Source of the DNA: Nocardioides jishulii
GTDB taxonomy: Bacteria > Actinomycetota > Actinomycetes > Propionibacteriales > Nocardioidaceae
NCBI RefSeq assembly: GCF_006007965.1
Contig: NZ_CP040748.1
Location: 2,108,001 to 2,172,000, forward strand
DNA: 64,000 nt
Direction of reading: 5' to 3'
This document shows positions 58,594-64,000 of this stretch, piece by piece. The notes under the pieces were generated by a model. That model had not been told where the DNA came from. It did no database searches and saw only the letters and a list, made by a program, of their open reading frames with translations. A program made the position numbers and the translations under genes. Each line of letters opens with the position of its first letter. The first letter of the stretch is position 1.

Positions 58594-59455
58594 CGAAGAA
58601 CCCGGTGACGAAGTTGAGCACCAGGAAGCGACGCCACCCGCGGTTCGCCCGCTCGCAGTCGGAGTCGCTGATCCCCAGGTAGGGGACGAGGTTGGCGGCG
58701 TACGGCAGCACCAGCACGGCCGTCAGCCAGCCCGGCCAGGGCACGGCGAGCAGGACGACACCGCCGAGCAGGTAGAGGACCAGCGCGACCCACGTGGTGG
58801 CACGGGCCCCCAGGACGGTGCCGATCGAGCCGATGCCGGCCTCGCGGTCGGCGCGGACGTCCTGCACGGCTCCGAACGCGTGCGACGCCATGCCCCACAG
58901 GAAGAACCCGCCCAGGGCTGCCCAGACGCCCAGGGGCCAGGAGGAGAAGTCCCCGAACGTGCCGCCCCGCTCGCCGGCGAGCACGAGGCCGTAGAGGGCG
59001 GGTGAGACGAAGTGGGTGCTGGAGGTGACCGAGTCGAGGAAGGGCCGCTCCTTGAAGCGCAGCACCGGGGCCGAGTAGGCGACGACCGCGACCAGGCTGA
59101 GTGCCAGCACGCTCGCTCCGGCCCACGAGCCGAGGGCCAGCAGGGCCAGCACGAAGGGCGTGCTGGAGCCGAGCGCGGCCAGGATGGTCGCGCGGTGCAG
59201 CCCACGGTCCAGGACGACGCCCTCGGCGCCGCCCTTGCGTGGGTTGCGCAGGTCGGACTCGTAGTCGAAGACGTCGTTGAGGCCGTACATCAACAGGTTG
59301 TAGGGCACCAGGAAGAAGAGGCAGCCGACCCAGAAGGCGACGTCGAGGCGGCCCCCAGCGACCAGGTAGGCGGCTCCGAACGGGAAGGCCGTGTTGACCC
59401 ACGACAGCGGGCGCGAGGAACCGAGGACTGTGCCGATCCGCGAGCGCGTGCTCAC
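58559..59455 (-). CDS. crtEb: UbiA-type prenyltransferase, lycopene elongase
   Basis: Integral membrane prenyltransferase of 298 residues with about eight helices. Both Asp-rich motifs are present: NDVFDYESD (about 67-75) and QDVRADREAG (about 190-199). In the C50 carotenoid pathway this enzyme adds two dimethylallyl units to lycopene (flavuxanthin-type product). GTG 59455 overlaps the preceding crtYf stop (GTGA). Last gene of the operon; order crtI-crtYe-crtYf-crtEb is that of Corynebacterium glutamicum. Confidence 0.9.
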   Translation of the reverse strand: MSTRSRIGTVLGSSRPLSWVNTAFPFGAAYLVAGGRLDVAFWVGCLFFLVPYNLLMYGLNDVFDYESDLRNPRKGGAEGVVLDRGLHRATILAALGSSTPFVLALLALGSWAGASVLALSLVAVVAYSAPVLRFKERPFLDSVTSSTHFVSPALYGLVLAGERGGTFGDFSSWPLGVWAALGGFFLWGMASHAFGAVQDVRADREAGIGSIGTVLGARATTWVALVLYLLGGVVLLAVPWPGWLTAVLVLPYAANLVPYLGISDSDCERANRGWRRFLVLNFVTGFFVTQVLILHALG

Positions 59456-59766
59456 CGCGGCTTCCGCTCGTCGCCGGCGAGCAGCAGGACCACCGCGGGC
59501 ACCACCAGCACGGCCGCGACCGGCCACGCGAAGTCCTCCACCGGCGCCAGTCCGACGAACCAGCCGACGAGCCGGTCCTCGTCGAACCGGAAGAGGTCGG
59601 CGGCGATCATGACCGAGTCGAAGACCGCCGTGAGCACGACGAGCGAGGCCAGGGTGAGCCCGGTGGCCAGCCACCACCGACGACCGGGACGCCGCCACAC
59701 CACCGCGACCAGCATCAACGGCACGCAGAGGGCGACGAAGACCGCCGCCAGACCGAGATAGGTCAT
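59452..59766 (-). CDS. crtYf: C50 carotenoid cyclase subunit f
   Basis: Small membrane subunit of 104 residues with three helices. The lycopene-cyclase-domain motif PVEDFAWP (about 75-82) corresponds to PxE(E/D)xxxF of CrtYe/CrtYf and CrtYc/CrtYd. ATG 59766 overlaps the crtYe stop. Together with CrtYe it should close the epsilon- or gamma-type rings of the C50 carotenoid, giving a decaprenoxanthin- or sarcinaxanthin-like pigment; ring type cannot be read from sequence. Confidence 0.88.
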   Translation of the reverse strand: MTYLGLAAVFVALCVPLMLVAVVWRRPGRRWWLATGLTLASLVVLTAVFDSVMIAADLFRFDEDRLVGWFVGLAPVEDFAWPVAAVLVVPAVVLLLAGDERKPR

Positions 59767-60101
59767 CGGGACGCCTCCCGGTCGGTGTCCCGATGCGTCA
59801 GCACCCGGGTGAAGAGGCCGTGGAGGACCCCGGTGATGTAGCAGAGGAAGGTGATGAAGAAGAGCTCCTCCAGCGGGAGGTGCGGAGCCACGTCGACGCC
59901 GGACATCGCCGGCGAGGCGCCCTTGCTGTAGACGGCGATCTCGATGGCCACCAGGTCCCACGCCAGGAAGAGCACGAAGCCCACCACCACGGCGATGATC
60001 GCCACGCGCGGGCGGTCGAAGAGGAAGAGGCGCCACCGCCGGTCCACGAGACCCATGCACACCATCGACACCACGATGCTGGCCAGGTAGAGCCAACTCA
60101 A
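59763..60101 (-). CDS. crtYe: C50 carotenoid cyclase subunit e
   Basis: Small membrane subunit of 112 residues with three helices and the motif LPLEELFFITFLCY (about 76-89) diagnostic of this cyclase family. I choose TTG 60101 as the start: AAGGAGG lies 7 bases upstream and TTGA overlaps the crtI stop. No ATG or GTG gives the full first helix. Works with the next gene product as a heterodimeric cyclase. Confidence 0.87.
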   Translation of the reverse strand: MSWLYLASIVVSMVCMGLVDRRWRLFLFDRPRVAIIAVVVGFVLFLAWDLVAIEIAVYSKGASPAMSGVDVAPHLPLEELFFITFLCYITGVLHGLFTRVLTHRDTDREASR

Positions 60102-61690
60102 CTCGCTGCCTCCTTCAGGATCGGCGCGGCCACCCGGCCGGTGGACGTGTCTCCCCGCAGCCGCTTGAGCACGAGCTCGGCGCTGATCAGGCACATCGGC
60201 AGGCCGATGCCGGGGATGGTGCTGGAGCCGGCGTAGAGCAGCCCGTCGACCTTGGTCGAGGCGTTGCCGGCGCGGAAGAAGGCGCTCTGCTTCAGCACGT
60301 GGCCCGGCCCGAGGGCACCCCCCGACCAGGCGTTGAGGTCGGCCGCGAAGTCGGCCGGTCCCACGGTGCGGCGCACCACGATCCGGTCGACGAGGTCGGG
60401 CATGCCGGCCCACTCGGCCATCTGGGCGATCGCCGCATCGGCGACCTGCTCGACCCGGGGGTCACCGGCGCCGTCGACGCCGCCATGCCCGAGGGTGACG
60501 TCCGCCGGCACCGGCACCAGCACGAAGAGGTTCTCGTGGCCCTCGGGAGCCACCGACGGATCGGTGGCCGACGGTCGGCAGACGTAGGCCGACGCCGGCT
60601 CCGGGACGCGTCGGGCGGTGAAGACGTCGTCGAAGTTCGCGGCCCAGTCACGGGTGAAGAACAACGTGTGGTGCGCCAGCTCCGGCAGCTCGCCGCGCAC
60701 CCCGAGCAGCGCCAGGACCGCCCCCGGACCGGGGTCGCGCCGCGACCACCAGCTCTCGGGATAGGTCTGCAGCGGCGGAGGCAGCAGCTGCGTCTCCAGG
60801 TGGTGCAGGTCGCAGGCGCCGACCACGACGTCAGCCTCGACGACGTGCTCGTCGCCCGACGCGTCGCGGTGCCTCACGCCGCGTACGGTCGCCCGGGCGC
60901 CGCGGCGCGCCGGCGGGTCGGTGAGCACGGCCGTGACCTCGGCGTCGGTGTGCAGCACGGCACCCGCCTCGCGGGCCAGGTCGGCGACCGCGTCCACCAG
61001 GGTCGAGAAGCCGCCCTGGGGGTAGAGCACCCCATCGGCCAGGTCCATCCGGCTCATCAGGTGGTAGAGCGCCGGCACCCGGTCGGGCGAGGAGCCGAGG
61101 AAGACCGCCGGGTAACCCAGGACCTGACGGATCCGGGGATCGGTGAAGCGGGCCGCGACGAACGACTCCAGCGACCGCAGGAGGAGTGGGGCCAGACGCC
61201 TGCCCTTCAGCAGTACCTGGCGGCTGACGAGAGAGCTGAACTCCTCGAAGCTGGTGTAGAGGAAGTGGTCGACCGCCATGGCGTACGCCTCGTCGGCAGA
61301 GGCGAGGTAGTCCTCCAGGGCGCGGCCGGCCCCGGGCTCGAGTGCCTCGAAGCGGGCGACGTTCTCCGCCCGCGAGGCGCTCACCTCGAACGGCTCGGAG
61401 CGTCCCTCGAAGAGCACGCGGTAGCCGGGGTCCAGCAGACGCAGGTCGAGCTGCTCGGCAGCGCTGGTGCCCATCAGGGCGAAGAAGTGGTCGAAGACGT
61501 CGGGCATCAGGTACCACGACGGGCCGGTGTCGAAGCGGAATCCGTCGACGCTCCAGGACCCGGCCCGACCGCCCAGCTCCGAGCCGCGTTCGAGGAGCTG
61601 GACGCTCCAGCCGTCCTGGGCCAGGAGGGCGGCGGTCGCGAGTCCGGCGATGCCGCCACCGACCACGCAGACCGTGCCGCGGGCCGTCAC
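60098..61690 (-). CDS. crtI: Phytoene desaturase (lycopene-forming)
   Basis: FAD-dependent membrane-associated desaturase of 530 residues. N-terminal dinucleotide site VVGGGIAGLATAALLAQDG, substrate region GFRFDTGPSWYLMPDVFDHFF, and the C-terminal carotenoid-desaturase signature (GLLYAGSSTIPGIGLPMCLIS, about residues 485-505) are intact. GTG 61690 overlaps the crtB stop (GTGA). It converts phytoene to lycopene for the downstream elongase and cyclase. Confidence 0.95.
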   Translation of the reverse strand: MTARGTVCVVGGGIAGLATAALLAQDGWSVQLLERGSELGGRAGSWSVDGFRFDTGPSWYLMPDVFDHFFALMGTSAAEQLDLRLLDPGYRVLFEGRSEPFEVSASRAENVARFEALEPGAGRALEDYLASADEAYAMAVDHFLYTSFEEFSSLVSRQVLLKGRRLAPLLLRSLESFVAARFTDPRIRQVLGYPAVFLGSSPDRVPALYHLMSRMDLADGVLYPQGGFSTLVDAVADLAREAGAVLHTDAEVTAVLTDPPARRGARATVRGVRHRDASGDEHVVEADVVVGACDLHHLETQLLPPPLQTYPESWWSRRDPGPGAVLALLGVRGELPELAHHTLFFTRDWAANFDDVFTARRVPEPASAYVCRPSATDPSVAPEGHENLFVLVPVPADVTLGHGGVDGAGDPRVEQVADAAIAQMAEWAGMPDLVDRIVVRRTVGPADFAADLNAWSGGALGPGHVLKQSAFFRAGNASTKVDGLLYAGSSTIPGIGLPMCLISAELVLKRLRGDTSTGRVAAPILKEAAS

Positions 61691-62553
61691 GCGCCGCCCC
61701 TGGCCACGGCCCGAGCGATGATCTGGGCCTTGCGTGAGGCAGGCACCCGCACCCGTTGCTCACGGATCACCGACGGAGGGGTGCGTCGTAGACGCTGCGC
61801 CAACTCGGCGAAGAGGGCGTGGGCGGCGGCCACGGCCCTCCGACTGCTGACGGGCAGCTCTTGCACCGCCCTGGCGGCCACGGCCAGGTCGGCCTCGATG
61901 TCGTCGAGGAGCCGGTCGCGGTCGCGCGCGTCGAAGTGGGCGACGTCGAAGTCGGGGAAGTAGGAGCGCCCGAGGTCGTGATGGTCCTCGGCCAGGTCAC
62001 GCAGGAAGTTGACCTTCTGGAAGGCAGCGCCCAGACGACGCGCACCGTGGCACAGCTGCTCGTAGCGCGCGGGCGGGTCGGGCTCGTCGACGACGAAGGC
62101 CCTCAGGCACATCAGGCCGACGACCTCGGCGGACCCGTAGACGTACTCGTCGAAGCTGGCCGCGTCGTGCTCGGCCCGCTCCAGGTCCATCCGCATCGAG
62201 GCGAAGAAGGGGTCCACGAGGTCCACGCCGATGCCGCAGTGACGGGCGGTCCGGGCGAACGCGTGGACGACGAGGTTGGCGCTGTGGCCGGTCCGCAGGG
62301 CGGCGTGGACGTCGTCGTGCATCACGGTCAGCAGCGCTGACTGGTGGGCGGCGTCACCGCCGGGCCGCGGGGCGTCGACGAGCTCGTCCGCCACCCTCAC
62401 CATCGCGTAGACGTTGCGTACGTGGGGGCGGACGTCACCAGCCAGCAGGCGCGACGCCAGGCCGAACGACGTGGAGTAGCGCCGGATCACGAGGTCGGCG
62501 ACGGCGTCCGCGACGGCGTCGTACATCTCGTAGGGGGCTGGCTCCTGCTTCAT
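61687..62553 (-). CDS. crtB: Phytoene synthase
   Basis: Squalene/phytoene synthase of 288 residues joining two GGPP. Asp-rich motifs DELVD (about 58-62) and DLAED (about 188-192) are present, plus RRYSTSFGLASRLL at the start and AFQKVNFLRDLAEDHHDLGRSYFP. ATG 62553 has AGGAGG 4 bases upstream. 13 bases after idi. No GGPP synthase (crtE) lies in the window, so the substrate must come from elsewhere. Confidence 0.95.
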   Translation of the reverse strand: MKQEPAPYEMYDAVADAVADLVIRRYSTSFGLASRLLAGDVRPHVRNVYAMVRVADELVDAPRPGGDAAHQSALLTVMHDDVHAALRTGHSANLVVHAFARTARHCGIGVDLVDPFFASMRMDLERAEHDAASFDEYVYGSAEVVGLMCLRAFVVDEPDPPARYEQLCHGARRLGAAFQKVNFLRDLAEDHHDLGRSYFPDFDVAHFDARDRDRLLDDIEADLAVAARAVQELPVSSRRAVAAAHALFAELAQRLRRTPPSVIREQRVRVPASRKAQIIARAVARGGA

Positions 62554-62566
62554 GCGACCTCCTGCG

Positions 62567-63187
62567 TCATGCGCGCTCCGCCGCTCGGGCGTGACCGGCC
62601 AACGTCTCCCACCCGCCGTTGGCCTCCATGGCCACTGCCTGCTCACGCATCCACGGGCTCAGCGCCCACGGCGAGACCCGGAGCGCCGAGAGGACGTCGT
62701 CGAGCGGCACCCACGCGTGCTCCATCACCTCGTCCGGGTGGGGGTCGACCTCACCCACCACCCGGGCTGCGACGACCGGACAGACCTCGTTCTCCACGAC
62801 ACCGCTGGCGTCCACCGCCCGGTAGGCGAAGTCGGGGACCAGCGGCACCACGTCGCTGATCGCGACCCGCAGCTCGCGCTGCGCGTGCCGGGCCAGCGCG
62901 TCGTCGAACGCCTCCCCGGGGCGCGGGTGGCCGCAGAAGGAGTTGGTCCACACGCCCGGCCACGAGCGCTTCGTCAGGGCACGGCGGGTCAGCAGCAGAC
63001 GACCCGCCTCGTCGAGCAGCCAGCACGAGAACGCCAGGTGCAGAGGCGTGTCGGTGCCGTGGACGTCCTCACGTGGCGCCGTCCCGCACGGCTGCCCGGC
63101 GTCGTCCAGCAGGACGACCAGGTCGTCCGTCCCCTCGGAGGACGACTCAGGACCGGGTGGGAAGGGCTCGGAGGTCTTGCCTGGCAC
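62567..63187 (-). CDS. idi: Isopentenyl-diphosphate delta-isomerase, type I
   Basis: Metal-dependent Nudix-fold isomerase of 206 residues that interconverts IPP and DMAPP, the latter needed twice by the C50 elongase. Catalytic Cys in TNSFCGHPRPGE (about 80-91), Glu in VVENEVCPV (about 130), and His ligands around HLAFSCWLLDEAGRLLLTRR. GTG 63187 starts the frame. First gene of the carotenoid operon. Confidence 0.94.
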   Translation of the reverse strand: MPGKTSEPFPPGPESSSEGTDDLVVLLDDAGQPCGTAPREDVHGTDTPLHLAFSCWLLDEAGRLLLTRRALTKRSWPGVWTNSFCGHPRPGEAFDDALARHAQRELRVAISDVVPLVPDFAYRAVDASGVVENEVCPVVAARVVGEVDPHPDEVMEHAWVPLDDVLSALRVSPWALSPWMREQAVAMEANGGWETLAGHARAAERA

Positions 63188-63335
63188 GGTTGTCTCCCGT
63201 ACTCGGTGGAGTGGACGTCACAGGAGTGTGCCACGCCCCACCACGGACGCGCGACGACCGTCCGTGCGGCTGGTCTCGAGCCTCGGCCCGACGCACACTG
63301 GAGCCAGCACACGCGACAGCACGAGGAGGGAACCC

Positions 63336-63557
63336 ATGTCCGAGCAGACGCCCGACCCCACGGTGACCAATCCCCTGGTGGACCCCACGCTCCCCGATCC
63401 GGAGGCTCCGGACCCCGAGGCACCGGCGCACCTCGATCCGGACGTGGAGACGCAGGCCCACACCGGCGACCTCGACCCGGAGGCCGTGGTCGACGAGACC
63501 GAGCAGCCCGACGTGGTCAGTGACGACCCGGAAGCGCCCGATCCCAACGCGGGCTGA
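63336..63557 (+). CDS. Small acidic, Pro-rich disordered protein
   Basis: Protein of 73 residues composed largely of Asp, Glu, Pro, Val and Thr, with repeated D-P-E-A-P units (about 20-30 and near the C-terminus) and no hydrophobic core, so it is predicted to be unstructured. ATG 63336 has a strong GAGGAGGG 5 bases upstream, which supports real translation. No family recognised. Convergent with the asparaginase gene. Confidence 0.65.
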   Translation: MSEQTPDPTVTNPLVDPTLPDPEAPDPEAPAHLDPDVETQAHTGDLDPEAVVDETEQPDVVSDDPEAPDPNAG

Positions 63558-63575
63558 GACCTCTCCCCTCTCCGA

Positions 63576-64000
63576 CTACCAGCCGCCGCCGATCTGGCTG
63601 ACCAGGTCGGCGGCGGTGGCGCGGTCATGGCCCGCTGCCAGCGCCAGCACCAACGCCAGGCGCGCCTTGGCGCCGTCGAGCCGGCCCACGCCGACGAGGC
63701 CCCGTGAGAGCAGGTCGATCTCGGCCCCCGGGTAGCCGTAGGTGCGGGAGAGGACCTCTCCGGCTCCGGTGCGCGAGGCCAGCAGCACCGGCGTGCGCTC
63801 GGCGAGGCGTGCCAGGACGGGCACCAGGGCCCGCGGCACGTGGCCGCCCCCGACGCCCTCCACGACGACGCCGTCGAACGACGCCGCCTCGACCGCCTCG
63901 AGGAGGTGGGCGTCCTCGCCCAGGCCCACGCGTACGAGCGCCACGCGCGGGAGCGTCGTTCCCGCGTTGAGCGACTTCACCGCGTCGAGCTCCCGCCAGG
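63576..64000 (-). CDS. L-asparaginase, C-terminal part (5' end outside window)
   Basis: Open frame of 141 codons running in from beyond the window edge. It matches the C-terminal domain of bacterial type I/II asparaginase: KSLNAGTTLPRVALVRVGLGED, FDGVVVEGVGGGHVP, TPVLLASRTGAGEVL and the end DRATAADLVSQIGGGW. The catalytic Thr regions lie outside. The frame stays open through 64000, so the GTG at 63980 is internal, not the start. Confidence 0.85.
   Translation of the reverse strand, partial: WRELDAVKSLNAGTTLPRVALVRVGLGEDAHLLEAVEAASFDGVVVEGVGGGHVPRALVPVLARLAERTPVLLASRTGAGEVLSRTYGYPGAEIDLLSRGLVGVGRLDGAKARLALVLALAAGHDRATAADLVSQIGGGW

Overview
The window is very GC-rich, densely coded DNA with many GTG starts, 1-4 base start/stop overlaps, a Gram-positive-type SOS box, GlnR-like boxes and a heterodimeric CrtYe/CrtYf lycopene cyclase. 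This points to an aerobic actinobacterium, most likely of the Nocardioidaceae (Nocardioides/Aeromicrobium-like). That is an inference; no rRNA or tRNA gene is present to fix the taxonomy. It looks like ordinary chromosome: no integrase, transposase, phage gene, CRISPR array or tRNA gene was seen.

Layout. 1-4.3 kb: a possible catabolic cassette (APC permease, bile-salt-hydrolase-type Ntn hydrolase, polytopic membrane protein) with a divergent TetR regulator. 4.3-9.3 kb: MpaB-type oxygenase, YCII protein, YjbQ, guanine deaminase, a ThDP-dependent pyruvate-oxidase-like enzyme and a small membrane protein. 9.6-11.6 kb: a DevR/DevS-like two-component pair. 11.6-21.4 kb (minus): the urease locus ureA-cbiX-like-ureB-ureC-ureF-ureG-ureD-urea transporter, followed without a real gap by a degenerate ABC ATPase and a YhgE/Pip membrane protein. 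There is no ureE; a nickel-chelatase-like protein with a histidine-rich tail sits between ureA and ureB. 21.6-26 kb: paired fluoride channels and a 1120-residue fusion of a K+-channel-like pore with two FUSC modules. 26-31.7 kb: DUF1269 protein, an SPFH / zinc-ribbon / small membrane protein trio, and a P1B-type metal ATPase with a 57-residue zinc-ribbon protein. 31.8-35.7 kb: trimethylamine monooxygenase and type III glutamine synthetase, which with urease and GlnR-like boxes make nitrogen acquisition a theme.

35.9-39.7 kb: release factor 3, a TetR/exporter pair, and cspA with a structured leader and a strong terminator. 39.7-49.7 kb: a stress and redox island. It holds an SigB/SigF-family sigma factor, a three-domain partner-switching protein whose catalytic signatures all look lost, a FAD-Rieske oxidoreductase, an operon of methyltransferase, haem-oxygenase-like diiron protein and CDGSH protein, and a large KatE catalase. 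Sigma-B/F-type promoters lie before the catalase (strong), the partner-switch protein and the methyltransferase operon (weaker). 49.7-57 kb: a LexA box between an S24-like gene and a 3-methyladenine glycosylase, then VOC protein, trpF, a homodimeric 2-oxoacid dehydrogenase E1, an Lrp regulator, Nudix hydrolase, DUF6328 protein and topoisomerase IB. 57.2-63.2 kb: a C50 carotenoid locus (idi, crtB, crtI, crtYe, crtYf, crtEb, plus a convergent glycosyltransferase) without crtE. The window ends in a small acidic protein and the C-terminal part of an L-asparaginase.

Best candidates for something undescribed are the UreE-less urease operon with a His-tailed CbiX-like protein, the channel-FUSC fusion, the eroded partner-switch protein, and the methyltransferase / diiron / CDGSH operon.
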